This document shows positions 42,430 through 53,798 of a stretch of 64,000 bases of DNA, in pieces. Source of the DNA: Bathynomus jamesi (Eukaryota > Arthropoda > Malacostraca > Isopoda > Cirolanidae); assembly GCA_023014485.1 (NCBI GenBank), contig JAJOZX010000196.1:924001-988000 (forward strand), read 5' to 3'. The position numbers and the translations under genes are program-made. Position 1 is the first letter of the stretch. Each line of letters opens with the position of its first letter. The notes beneath the pieces were generated by a model. That model was given only the letters and a program-made list of their open reading frames with translations. It was not told the origin of the DNA and made no database searches.

Positions 42430-43262
42430 CTTAAATGCTCGTAGCCTACGAAATAAAATACATGAATTTTTTTCTTTAATTGCTTGTAAAGACTAATTTA
42501 ATTGCGATAAGTGAATCGTGGCTTAGCACTGAAACACGTGACTTTGTAGGGGAGTATCAAATTAGAGGTTATAGACTTTTTGTTAAAAACAATAGGTAGG
42601 CGAGGAGGCGGTATTATGTTGTATATCAAAGATAATACTGCGAACGTTATAGAAGTAAAGCACAGAATCCAGAACCGATAGATTCGACTATTCGAGTAGT
42701 AGAACTTAAATTGAACGATTTTAAACTTCTTGTTGCCGTTACATATAGGCCCCCTAATCAAACAGCTGATACGGACGAAGCGTTATATCGTGAACTTAAG
42801 AGAATAATAGATAGTGAGCAGGCCTTAGTTATGGGTGACTTTAATTGCGCCAACGTGGATTGCGCTACAATGCAGGGAGATGCGGAACGTAATCGTTTAG
42901 TTAATTTTCTCGAGGATAGCTATCTTATTCAAAAGGTTGGGGAATCTACGAGGTTGGACAGTATTTTAGATTTAGTAATAACTACCGACGATAGGCTAAT
43001 CACTGATCTTCAAGTAATAGAACCGTTAAGCAATAGCGATCACAATATGGTAGAGTTTGTCCTCTCAGTAAGTCACTCGACACCAGTTAACTCGACTAAA
43101 ATCCCTAATTTCCAGCACAGAGACTTTTGTAAATTTAGAAATGAATTGTCAAACGTCAATTGGGAAAACATAATGGGGATCTCCAATGCAAAAATAATGT
43201 GGGAATCGTTTGAAACAGTATTTAGGACTTTTAATGTAGGAATGTGTACCGTACAAGATTAA
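42430..43262 (+). pseudogene. CR1 ORF2 endonuclease
   Basis: SESWLSTETR-like start near 42510 in a broken frame, then 42711-43262 open: VAVTYRPPNQTADTDE, LVMGDFNCANVDCA and NSDHNMVEF, the APE-type signatures. Stop near 43260. Confidence 0.85.
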
Positions 43263-45825
43263 GCGTAGGAAAGTAAATAACAAGCCCTTGTGGTTTACTT
43301 CTAGAGTAGGGGATATTATAAGGAATAGAGAAAGGGCTTATTGGCTACATAAGTGTGATAAAGACAATTTGTGGTTACGAAACAACTACCTATCTCTTAA
43401 GGTGTGAAGCGAAAAGCGTAATAAAAAAGTCCAAGCGTGATTTTGAACTCTCCATAGCTCGTGACGACAAAGAAAACCCCAAGCGATTCTTTCAATACGT
43501 CAATAATAGGAAACCAGTAAAGAATGTCTTGAGGCCGTTGAAAAATCCTGACGGAGAGCTAGTTTTTGAAAACAAGCAAATGGCTACCCTGCTAAACGAT
43601 TTTTTTACGCCATTTTTTTACAATAGAAGAAGTAACGAATATCCCTACGGTCATAGACATAATACCTTTTGACAATGGTGATACTTTAGATAATATTGTG
43701 GTTAGTGAAAGGGAGGTAATGCGCTATATTGATAAAATGAAAATGCGTAAATCACCGGGGCCGGATTCCATATATCCCATACAACTAAAAGAATTAAAAG
43801 TAAACATTGGTGTGCTGCTAACAAGATTTTTAATGCGTCTATTTCCGAGGGGTGCGTACCAGATAATTTCAAGTTAGCAAATGTAACACGTATTTTTAAG
43901 AAAGGTGATAAAGGTGAGGCGGGAAATTATAAGCCAGTCAGTTTAACGTCTGTTGTATTTAAGCGACTGGAATGAATACTTAGGTATCGTATAGTCGAAC
44001 ACTTGGAATTGCATAACTTGGTTAGAAATACGCAGCACCGTTTTAGGCGAAACATCTTGCTTAACTAATCTTTTAGAATTTTTTCAAAGCGTGGTTGAAG
44101 TTTACGATAGTCAGCGGGCGGTAGATGTAGTGTATTTAGATTTTCAAAGCGTTTGACACCGTACCGCACAAAAGACTCACTGAAAAAACTAAGGCTCATA
44201 TAATCAGGGGTGTAGTAATAAATTGAACAGAAGAGTGGTTGCGAGGTAGGAAACAGAGGGTGGTTGTTGATGGAGCGGAGTCGTCTTGGGCTAATGTAGC
44301 GAGCGGCGTTTCTCAGGGTTCTGTATTGGGCCCCTTGCTTTTTCTTATATACAGGGTGTCCCAGAATTAACTATCTATTCCAATGAAATCGGACAAATTT
44401 TTTAAAAACACACTTTTATTTATGTTTATCATGTTTAATATGTGTTAAAAATGTATAAATTTCTAAATTTGTTTCATAATTTTATTTTCATAATTTTTTC
44501 ATTATCTGGTCCAATGAAAGACCGTCTGAAGTCATAGAATGGCAAAGAGTCTCTCCAAAAGTTAACGTGTGGCTTGGAATGACCAAATCCAAAATTTATG
44601 GTGCTCCATCTTGTTGACACACAACATTATCAAGAATGCCATCATCAAGAAGCTGTGGTTCGAGAAACTGCTGAAGCATATCAAGGTAGACGGTACCTGT
44701 TACATATTGCTTCCGCAAAGAAGAATGGGCCATAAATTTTGGATTTGGTCATTCCAAGCCACACGTTAACTTTTGGAGTCTCTCTTTGCCATTGTATGAC
44801 TTCAGACGGTCTTTCATTGGACCAGATAATGAAAAAATTATGAAAATAAAATTATGAAAAAAATTAGAAATTTACACATTTTTAACACATATTAAACATG
44901 ATAAACATAAATAAAAGTGTGTTTTAAAAAATTTGTCCGATTTCATTGAAATAGATAGTTAATTCTGGGACACCCTGTATATTAACGAGTTAGATGTCGA
45001 TCTAGTCAGTATAGTTTCAAAGTTTGCCGATGACACGAAGTTGGGTGGTAGGGCAATTAATGATGAAGATAGAGATAAAATCCAGGAAGATCTGAACAAA
45101 ATCGTTGATTGGTCAGTCACATGGCAAATGAGATTTAACGTCCATAAGTGCAAAATTTTATATATAGGTTCGCGTAACGGTAATTTTGCGTATAGTATGT
45201 CAGGGAAGGAGTTGACAAGCGTAGAACAGGAAAAAGATTTAGGAGTTATAGTCACTGGTGATTTAAAAGTAGTGAAACAAAGTACAGCAGCTGTCAATAA
45301 GGTGAAGAAGGTGCTAGGTTTTATAGCTAGGAATTTTGAGTACAAATCGCGCGATATTTTTGTTCCTCTTTATAAATCATTAGTTAAACCCCATTTGGAG
45401 TACGTGATCCAATTTTGGAATCCGCATATGCGCAAAGATATAAATAAAATCGAAGACGAGCAACTAAGATGATTCCGTCGCTTTGGTTGAAGTCGTATGA
45501 GGATAGGCTTAAGGAGTTAAAATTGACTACACTCGAGACTATGGGGGTAAGGGGTGATCTAATCCAGGTTTTTAAAATTATGAATGGGTTCGATAGTGTA
45601 AATAGATATAGCTTTTTCGAAATATCACAATATAATAGAACTAGAAATAACCGGTGTAAGTTGACAAGTAGAAGGTTCGAGACAGCAGTTGCCAAAAACT
45701 TTATTACGCATACGCATACCATAAATAGCTGGAATAGTTTGTCGGTAGAAGTAATTTGTAGTACGTTTATAAACATGTTTAAAAATCGATTAGACGCATA
45801 TGTTGATAGATTGGGTATAGTTTAA
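43263..45825 (+). pseudogene. CR1 ORF2 reverse transcriptase
   Basis: 43355-43672 linker, then KMRKSPGPDSIYPIQLK and NYKPVSLTSV (43730-43960), motif A region near 44130 (VVYLDFQSV, frame broken right after the Asp), GVSQGSVLGP (44310), KFADDTKLGG (45015) after the insertion, and the thumb to WNSLSVEV near 45750. The insertion sits between the FLIY and INEL codons of the RT. Confidence 0.9.
44352..44977 (-). mobile_element. 626-bp foldback mariner with ~245-bp arms, TSD TATA
   Basis: Ends CAGGGTGTCCCAGAATTAAC and its exact complement. TATA stands on both sides (44348-44351, 44978-44981) and the restored RT frame agrees with a 4-bp duplication. The arms pair for about 245 bp. The ~130-bp spacer encodes, on the minus strand, LDMLQQFLEPQLLDDG and VVCQQDGAP, a piece of mariner transposase around the second catalytic Asp. 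Confidence 0.9.
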
Positions 45826-46590
45826 GGTAGTAAAATTAATGTTTTTGTGGTTCGGAACCCACGTAAAATTGTAGGTCCTTCCGCCATCACGGAGGACATG
45901 CGTAATAGTAATACACACCTACAACCACAGTTAGGTAGACCAGCCATGAGTGAATCCTAGGGTCTTTGTTGGTCTGAAATATTATAACACAATACAACTT
46001 TTTATATACTAGTGAATTTGAACCAAAAATAGACATTACACAACAAATTACAATTACATTACAATAGTTCATAATATTTACAGATTAGCTAGTCGAGAAA
46101 ATGTAAATTTATGGACAACTTAACTTATTATGCTTTGCCATTTTTGTGAATGCAAAATAGTTTTATATAATTACACTTTGAAATGAGTATAAATTATCAT
46201 AGTGTTTTTTTGGTGTTCAATTTTCTGTAAATATAGATTTTGTTTTGTAATGAAAATTTAAAAATTTCAAATAATTTATAATCAGCAAGAGAATCAGCGA
46301 AATTTGGCCGATGCCAGTGCCCCAAAAATGGCCAATTCTGCCAATGCCGTTGAATCAGTCCACCACTAGTTTTTATTGATTTTGCTAATTTTGAGAGCCA
46401 GGTTCTTTACTGGTAAATATACTATCCAATTTGATGTAATATGTTTTATAGATTTAATGACTCACACATGTTGTTTATACCCTCATGCAATCGCAAGTTT
46501 CTTTAAAAATATCATCTTATTTGTTAAACTTTAATACAAAAAATGTCTCGTCTTCTCATCTTTTTACTGATAAGATAGTATAATGGTTCC

Positions 46591-46978
46591 GGTGCTACTA
46601 TAGCGTGATTCCTACCGGTGACTTCGATACTATAGGGTGATTCCTACCCGTTTTGGTTCGAAACTACAGTACTGTAGAGTGTGATTCCTATCCAAGGTAT
46701 AAATGAAAATATAATAAATATAAAATGCTATTCATTATTCAATTTTATTTATTTAAAAAATAGTTTCGGTGCTACTATAGTATGTGGTCTACCTACGATT
46801 GGTTAGGTTTAGTCACGATATTTTCGTTAAAACTAACGAAAATATCATGACTAAACCTAACCAATCGTCAAGGGCGATGGACATTGGAATGTAAACAAGC
46901 AATTAGTAAACAAGGTAAGAAGCTATAATTAAAAGGTAGACCGCCGAATCGAGGTAGGAATCACGCTATAGTAGCACC
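46591..46978. mobile_element. 388-bp MITE, TSD ATGGTTCC, family G member 1
   Basis: GGTGCTACTATAGCGTGATT at the left end matches the right end inverted for 26 bp. ATGGTTCC flanks both sides (46583-46590, 46979-46986). Inside lies an 81-bp palindrome (46793-46873) with the core CGATATTTTCGTTA/TAACGAAAATATC and TTTAGTC...CCTAACCAATCG. Confidence 0.95.
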
Positions 46979-47001
46979 ATGGTTCCAAATAAAGAAATTT
47001 C

Positions 47002-47198
47002 GGACCACCTGAAGATCCGTCACCCCAGCCTTTTTAGTTAGCTTTATAAGGCGAACTAACGAAAATGTCACGACCTAACCTAACCAATCGTAGGTCAACT
47101 GTACGCCCTTGCCAGTTCGTTAGGTTAGTCGTGATATTTTCGTTAGTTAGTATAAAACTAACTAAAAAAGGCTCGGGTGACGGATCTTCAGGTGATCC
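47002..47198. mobile_element. 197-bp MITE, TSD GAAATTTC, family G member 2
   Basis: Starts GGACCACCTGAAGATCCGTC and ends in its near complement (GATCC). GAAATTTC flanks both sides (46994-47001, 47199-47206). Interior carries AACTAACGAAAATGTCACGA, CCTAACCTAACCAATCGTAG and their inverse, the same core words as member 1 but with different ends. Confidence 0.95.
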
Positions 47199-47455
47199 GA
47201 AATTTCATACAAGAATAGATTGAAAATTATTGTTCTCCATAAAGAAGGCAACACTCAAAGACAAATAGCTGCTAAAGCTGGAGTATCAATGGCTACTGTT
47301 TCCAAAATACTTTCCCACACTCACAAAGGGGATGTGAAGAACAAAACAGGTTGAGGATGGAAGCGAAAAACATCTAAAAAGGATGATGAGTATATGATAA
47401 TGATGAGCAAGCGTAAAAGAAAGAAGACTGGTGGGTGGGGAAGGGGAATGAGGGA
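47199..47455 (+). pseudogene. Tc1 transposase N-terminal fragment
   Basis: NRLKIIVLHKEGNTQRQIAA and KAGVSMATVSKILSHTHKGD are the paired helix-turn-helix of Tc1 transposases, followed by GWKRKTSKKDDEYMIMMSKR. A stop interrupts at about 47353. Catalytic core missing. Confidence 0.85.
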
Positions 47456-47579
47456 GTGTGGAGGTTGGTTGTGTAATGTCTATTTTTTATTCAAATTCAC
47501 TAGTATATAAAAAGTTGTATTGTGGTAGCTGTTCATATAGACTTGCAGTAATCATAATGGAACCTTATTTATAATAATA

Positions 47580-48240
47580 ATTGTAACGGTCGAACTGCCT
47601 GCGAACTTGGTAAAGAAGAAAATTACCATACCTTATTTTGTTGGGCCTCGCTTCTGGTTGTAGGGCGCGCGGCTCTCTTTCGATGTAGGTGATGGAGTTA
47701 CGCAACGAGTTTACTCGGTTTAATTAATATAGGCATTCACTACACTTAAATACCTGAAGGAATAGGCCTATCCTTTTGAGTTGTTAGTTTTATATTATGA
47801 GGTATTCACTTAGAATTTATAGGAAGATTAAGTACGTCTCCCTTGCTCCGAGATGAGCTAATATAAAATTCCTTTTCTTAAAAATTCGCTGACTTTACAA
47901 AGTCCGCAGACGTCTATAATTTGTGTTTTCATTATTTCTTCTCTCGAAGTAATTTTCATGAGTTAGCAATAGAAAATTTTGATACGAAATAATACGTTTT
48001 TCTTGTTGTTATGCAGGCCCAAATGCCTACATATTGGGTTTTATATATGGCAATTATTTCCATTCCCAATAGGCTTTGTCGCTAATGCAGAGGCAATTTT
48101 GTAGTTATTTAATTCAACAAATTAATAATTTGTATTTAATCAAGAAATAAAGGTACCATATACAATACCATATTGTAGGCATGTATAGTTTTTCCATAGT
48201 GACATAAAATGGGCGGAGCTCTATCATAGACACGTCATAA
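47580..48240. other. Unassigned stretch
   Basis: AT-rich, no ORF, no recognised repeat except the AT microsatellite that follows. Confidence 0.4.
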
Positions 48241-48256
48241 AATGGGCGGATCTCTA

Positions 48257-48257
<1 letters not shown>

Positions 48258-48315
<58 letters not shown>

Positions 48316-48316
48316 T
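48258..48316. repeat. (AT)n microsatellite
   Basis: AT tract with one ATAATA break. Confidence 0.95.
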
Positions 48317-48827
48317 TATTGTATGGCGTCGGCCTCTGAGGTCATATATACCATATATTTAGGGTGCTTTTTAACATCAAAAGTTGAAAATTTATCAGAG
48401 CTTCTTCATTATTTTGTTTCATTTACTAGAAAAAGCAGTTTCTCTGAAATTTTGTAGCAATCAGATGATACTTAAAGGTCGCGCATGAATGTTGAAAAAT
48501 TCTTACTAATACAGTAATTGGTTTTGGTAGCTATATTGAAACAAACATATTTGAACTATTTATTATCATAATTCGGGTTAATATTCGAAAATAATTGACA
48601 TTTTAATTTTAAAATGCATTTACATTCATTTTTTACTGGCTTAACAGCACGACCAGTAGAAATTGTTTAATGACTTTCAAATTCAGTGAATAGAACTATA
48701 CAGTATTTTCAAAAGGAACATTTTAATGGAAAATCATCATAGAAATTAAAAATTCGAAATTTTAGCTATATAGCTAAGAAGCACCCTAATATATATATAT
48801 CAAAACCTAGGTAAAATTATTGAATGC

Positions 48828-48951
48828 CCGGTTACGTCAACTGTACGCCATTGACGATTGTTTACGTTAAGTCGTGATATTTTCGTTAAAACTAACGAAA
48901 ATATCACGACTTAACGTAACCAATCATCAAGGACGTACAATTAACCTAACC

Positions 48952-48957
<6 letters not shown>
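48828..48957. repeat. 130-bp palindrome, family G member 3
   Basis: Arms start CCGGTTACGTCAACTGTACG and meet at TTCGTTAAAACTAACGAA. Same core as the other members (TCGTGATATTTTCGTTA). No 8-bp duplication found. Flanked on the right by AT repeats. Confidence 0.85.
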
Positions 48958-49003
<46 letters not shown>

Positions 49004-49004
49004 G
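48954..49004. repeat. (AT)n microsatellite
   Basis: Directly abuts the palindrome. Confidence 0.95.
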
Positions 49005-49039
49005 TTCAACTTCCATCCGGGCAACATCGGGTCGCTCCG

Positions 49040-49335
49040 CCAGTTACTGTATAAGACTATTAAACTATGATACATAGAGTTCAACGCTGTTCACGATCAT
49101 ATTAATTGTTTATCTTTATGAACACAGACATTACATTATAATTACCTGTGTGTCAATGACTGCACATTCAATTGTCCTTTAGATATACAGTATATGTGTG
49201 TTATATGTTGTTGGACTAGGTTGTCCCCCCTCCACCCCACTTTCCCCCCAGTTGGGGTACCTTGACTATCACTGCGGCGTTTCCACATGTACGGAGTCGT
49301 CTGTGAGGCTAGGAACATTACATATGCGGGAAAAT
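49040..49335 (-). repeat. LTR-like dispersed repeat, copy 2
   Basis: Inverse of 40450-40735. On the minus strand it is followed by CTGGCGGAGCGACCCGATG, resembling an LTR/primer-site border. Confidence 0.55.
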
Positions 49336-49556
49336 TACCTACAAGACTTCTTGAATTTCATGTTCTGTGTTTAAATGTACGTACCTCAACAACAGTGTAA
49401 CCGTTTTCCGCTGAAATAGGAACCAACGGACCAAACACGTGAGCGGTCAAGTTTACAGCGACGTTGTGAACGTAAATCAACGTTGAGCCGTAGCGTCTGC
49501 GGATATTATTGACAGTAAAGTTAATCTATGTATGGATGGTTGTCAGAAATAAAATT

Positions 49557-49828
49557 GGTACTTGTAGGTTATCTCCCCCACCACCAATTTTGACAGAATA
49601 TTTTCGTTAAAACTAAAGAAAATATCATGACTTAACCTAACCAATTATCAAGGGCGTACAGTTGATCTATTAGTAAATAGTAAATACTATTCCAGAAACA
49701 ATGTTATAATTAATAAAAGATCAACTGTACACTCTCGATAATTGGTTAGGTTAAATCGTAATATTTTCGTTAGTTTTAACAAAAATATTCTGTCAAAATT
49801 GGTTTGTGGGAGATAACCTACAAGTACC
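49557..49828. mobile_element. 272-bp MITE, TSD ATAAAATT, family G member 4
   Basis: Starts GGTACTTGTAGGTTATCTCC, ends in the complement, arms about 113 bp. ATAAAATT flanks (49549-49556, 49829-49836). Each arm holds its own ATATTTTCGTT...GAAAATAT mini-palindrome, CTTAACCTAACCAATT and AGGGCGTACAGTTGATC. Confidence 0.95.
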
Positions 49829-49836
49829 ATAAAATT

Positions 49837-50869
49837 TCATAGAGATCATTTTGATTACACGAATTGTCAACAAATTGAGAACAAACTGCTAATTTACAAT
49901 TCGAAAATTAAATCCCTTTTGAAATGCTATCATAAATTTAGGTAACTGATGAGAACTTCATAAGTTGAAAAAATCTCTATTTCAACTGAGTTTCAACTTT
50001 TAGTATTAATGGTTGATATCTTTTAAGTCAAAAGCCGTTGCAAGTAAAACGAATCCAATGAAAAGTGACTTTGCCGTTCTCAAGTTTGGCTGTTAGTCAG
50101 TAATTGACGATTTGGTTTATATCAAATTATTTCTATCGTACGTGTAGTACTATAAATTTGGGACACATTTTACATAGCAAAGACATCAACGGTACTTTTT
50201 CATGAAATGACTCGTGAATAAACCGTGTGAATAAACCGCATAAATCAAGAAATAAACTAGCTACCTCTAAATATGAACGGTAGTCGCAAATTTTTAATAA
50301 AAATTAAATGTTATTCATAAGTACTGTCATTATTTGACATTTATTCCCGTACTTAGCACTGATCCGATAAATATGAGCATTTGTTTATTTCATATAAATA
50401 AATAAATGTTAAAATTTTGAATAAGCATTAGTATTTACTTACTTTTCAGTTCCCAAGGCGACAGTAAAGTCGAGAATCAGGAACACGGACTGCGAATTCC
50501 TTATTAATCCTGTATTCCTCGCATTCGCCTCGCAGTCCTTTAAGAGAGTTACTGACTTTAAATCTTTTATAATTAATTTATCGCTACAAATTACAGAAAG
50601 GAAGATTCTCGATTTTTTTGTTATATTCATTTTCAGGAGTTCGAATCCCGATGGTGGTAATAATAATATACAAGTTACGACAATGGTCTCGGCCTGACCA
50701 CTGTACTACTTTCCGCACCTCTTAACTCATTATTATATTATCTTCAATTTTAACCTACTAAATTTTACCTTTAGGCTTTCTTGAGCCTCATTCCAGCTGT
50801 GAAGAGTATCACTACTTCGACAGTAGTCATCAGAGATTAACCTGAAAAGGAAGATCATGTTAGATGTGC
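49837..50869. other. Unassigned 1-kb stretch
   Basis: AT-rich. One local inverted pair (GGACTGCGA 50487 / TCGCAGTCC 50530). A tRNA B-box-like word GTTCGAATCCC at about 50639 has no matching A box. No supported gene. Confidence 0.4.
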
Positions 50870-51700
50870 GCCTATTAAAAACCTATGAACTTCTACAAAA
50901 TTTAATAGATTTTTATTAAATGAACACTTTTTTTTATGCGGGAAGGAGGGGGCCCAAGGGTGAATGCCTGCAAAAGCGCACCTCCCCACCAATAGAAGAA
51001 GAGAGCCAAAATCAAGGTCCAGAGTTGACGAGATGCCTAGACACACTCCGTTTCAAAAATTGGAAGTCATAGACAGGGGGGAAAGATGGATTGAAGAACA
51101 TTGTTCCAGAGTTCTCCGGTTGAATAGATGAAGGATTGAAAATACCAATTAACTCTTGCGTTAGAGAATTGGACAGAAAAGGAATGAGTGTGTCGAAAGC
51201 GTGGTGTTGCGTGCTCTCCTTAAAGGAGGAGCCATGCAGTTAGAGAGTTCAGAAGAGAAATGTCCGTTATAATAGCAATAGTAAAGAGAGTGAGGTAACA
51301 CTGCGGCGAAGAGAGAGGGTTGAAGACAGTCAGTGAAAGGGGAGGAATTGATGAGACGAAAAACCTTTGATTCCACCCGGTCAAGTACAGCAGTGTGGGT
51401 TGAGCCATCTCATACATGGGAAGCATACTCCATACAGGGGCGGACAAGACCTCTTTACAGAGAAAGCAACTAAGGGGGGGAAGAAGAAACTGCGGAAGCG
51501 GTACAGCACACCTAACCTCTTAGAAGCTGTTTCGGAAAGATAGTATATGTGATCTTTCCCTGAAAGATCACGAGAAAAGGAAACGCCAAGAATGTTGAGT
51601 TACAAGGAGTTACAAGGAAAAGAAGTACCTCAAAAGGCCTTGCGGCCCATACCGAGGAGGTACCAATGGCAACGGGTGCCAGGAAAAATTTTCTACACAC

Positions 51701-52789
51701 TCAAATAGTGTGCAAGATTTGGTCTAACCTTTTCTTGAAATGATCCACAGAGGAACTGTTCACAACTTCTGAAGGTAACCTGTTCCACATGTCACAGATC
51801 TTATACGTAAAGTAATTCCCACACACACTAGTCCTAAACCCTTTCAAATCCAACTTCCAACCATTGTTGCGAGTTGGGTTATCATTTAAATTAAACATGC
51901 TTCTAAAATCAACATCGTTGAACCCGCGTAAGAGCTTGAAAACCTCGATCAGTTGACCGCGCAGCCTCCGAGTTTCCAGCGAAAACAAGTTCAGGGCGCG
52001 TAACCGTCGATTGTAGCCCATATGCCTAACGGAAGGGATTAACTTTGTGGCCCTCGCCTGCACTCGCTCCAGCATCTCAATATCTTTCCTGAGGGTGGGC
52101 GACCAGAACTGCACAGCATACTCCAGGTGCGGCCGAACCAGGGAATTGTACAGAGAGAGCACAATCTCCTTGTTCCGAAACTGAAATTGCCTCCTGATAT
52201 AACCCAATAGTTTCTGGGCTTTCTTTTCCACCTCTACGCACTGTTTCGTAAACTTGAGGTCGCTGCTAATTAGCACACCCAAGTCCTTTTCTAAATCAGT
52301 CACCTCGATATTACTCCCCAACATCGAGTAGTCCGACTTGGGATTGGCGTAGCCAATGTGCATCACTTTGCATTTACCCAAGTTAAACGGCATTTGCCAT
52401 TTTTCGGACCACTCCCCTATCCTACCTAGGTCCGCACACAATTCCTCGATCGCTTCGGGCGTCCAAACATTGGCCCCAAGCTTGGTGTCATCAACGAATT
52501 TATGTAAATGATAAACAACAGTGGCCCCAAAACGGAACCCTGAGGAACCCCACTAGTGACCGAGGCCCAACCCGAACTAACCCCTTTAATTACAACCCTC
52601 TACCGCCTATTCCTCAGCCAGTTTTCAATCCACCTACCTATTTCCCCACCGATACCCAGCGCGCGCACTTTCGCCATTAGCAAGTTGGTGAGACACGACC
52701 TATGCCGTCTAAACCCATGTTGGGAGTCCCAAAGCAGCTTGTAGGAATCCAAATGGTCAACGATCCTATCCGCTATTATCTCCTCTAAT
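51701..52789 (-). pseudogene. CR1 copy 2 RT C-terminal half
   Basis: LEEIIADRIVDHLDSYKLLW, DSQHGFRRHRSCLTNLLM then directly AKVRALGIGGEIGRWI: the motif A block with its catalytic Asp is missing. [15 protein letters not shown] follows, then a jump to [12 protein letters not shown] (about 52500). 52441-51701 is open (246 codons): thumb GKCKVMHIGYANP, SKQC-like TKQCVEVEKKAQ, RPHLEYAVQFW and WNRLPSEVVN. Confidence 0.9.
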
Positions 52790-52791
52790 AA

Positions 52792-53798
52792 CATTGCCCA
52801 ACACCAATTTTGCTGATTTAATTCTAACACCTGTTTTTAGGTAACTTTGGTGTGCTGATTTCAAAAATCACCTTAGTTTTTGCCTATCACGTCACGTTTT
52901 CGAGCAATCAAATACGGATATTTTGGAGATATCGCATTTTGGCAGGGTTATGCCCAATTTTTTTCTTTTCAAAAAATAAGTTTTTACATACTCAGAATCA
53001 GCATGGAAAAGTAAACAATTGTGCAGGGAGTGAACTTTAATATACAATGGTAATATTGACACATAAAGTGATTAAAAGTGTTTAAATAAGCAAAAAATGA
53101 ATCCATATTAAAGCAAGCACGTGACCAGTTTTCTTAACATTGTCTTTTTCTTGTTTTCTTACTTTTCAGTGCTGATAAATTTTCTCTTATAGGACTTCTA
53201 GAATGAGAGATGTCAGACAATCTCTTTGCAGGCTCCAGCAGTAGTCAGCCATCATATGGGTACCCATCTTCCTTGGTATCGTTCTTCCATCACTTTGATA
53301 TCTTGGTGGAACCTTTCACCTTGCTCTTCACTAACATCACCAAGATTTTCTGGAAATTTATCCAGATGACTGTTGAGATAGTGAACTTTAATGCTCATGT
53401 TGCAACCCAACTGCTGAAAGTTTACAAGTAAATCCTTTACAAGGTCTTTATAATTTTCAGACTTTTTGTTTCCTAGGAAGTTCTTAACTACTGCCACAAA
53501 AGCATTCCAAGCTCTTGCCTCCGTTTCGGTTATTGAGTTACTTTTAGATTTAATGCACAGATTTGCGTATTCCACAGATAAAATTTTAACAGCAAAACAG
53601 CTGTTAACAGGTCTCAAAAATCATCAATTTTGATAAGCGCCCTTCATGGATCACCCAAAATAGGCATATTGCATTGCACGAAAACCTGATGTGAAGGACA
53701 AAATCTAAGGTGATTTTTGAAATCAGCACATCCATATTATCCAGAAACAGGTCTTAGAATTAAATCAGCAGCAAAAATTGTTTTTTTGTTGGGCAGTG
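52792..53798 (-). mobile_element. Family T DNA transposon, copy 2 (1.0 kb), TSD TAA
   Basis: Ends CATTGCCCAACACC and complement CACTGCCCAACAAA. Inverted repeats continue with TTTTGCTGATTTAATTCTA and GTGCTGATTTCAAAAATCAC. TAA flanks both sides (52789-52791, 53799-53801); removal rejoins the CR1 RT frame exactly. Internally deleted relative to 17225-19592. Confidence 0.9.
53215..53617 (-). pseudogene. Family T protein, C-terminal remnant
   Basis: The minus frame encodes WNAFVAVVKNFLGNKKSENY, SIKVHYLNSHLDKFPENLG and EEQGERFHQDIKVMEERYQG, collinear with the end of the 561-codon protein. After a shift near 53255 comes HMMADYCWSL. About 130 residues remain; the N-terminal fingers and middle are gone. 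Confidence 0.85.

Larger units (their letters stand above)
41130..45910 (+). mobile_element. CR1 LINE, near full length, with a foldback mariner inside
   Basis: Order: ORF1 with a CxxC head and esterase domain (41431-42367), ORF2 endonuclease (about 42430-43260), RT (43355-44350, then 44980-45825). A 626-bp foldback element interrupts RT at 44352-44977. The reading frames are broken in at least five places. The 3' end lies near 45910. Confidence 0.9.
45990..47527 (+). mobile_element. Tc1-like remnant with two MITEs inside
   Basis: Inverted ends: ACTTTTTATATACTAGTGAA (about 45997) and its complement near 47500-47520. The Tc1 start codon context is at 46583 and 46979; transposase coding resumes at 47199. 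The two MITEs (46591-46978, 47002-47198) fall within the first ten codons. Only about 85 transposase codons remain. Confidence 0.75.

Noticed and set aside
46583..46990. ATGGTTCC flanks as two independent start codons
   Set aside because: They are the 8-bp duplication of one Tc1 start codon made by the MITE.
50630..50665. tRNA-like B box GTTCGAATCCC
   Set aside because: No A box at the right spacing.
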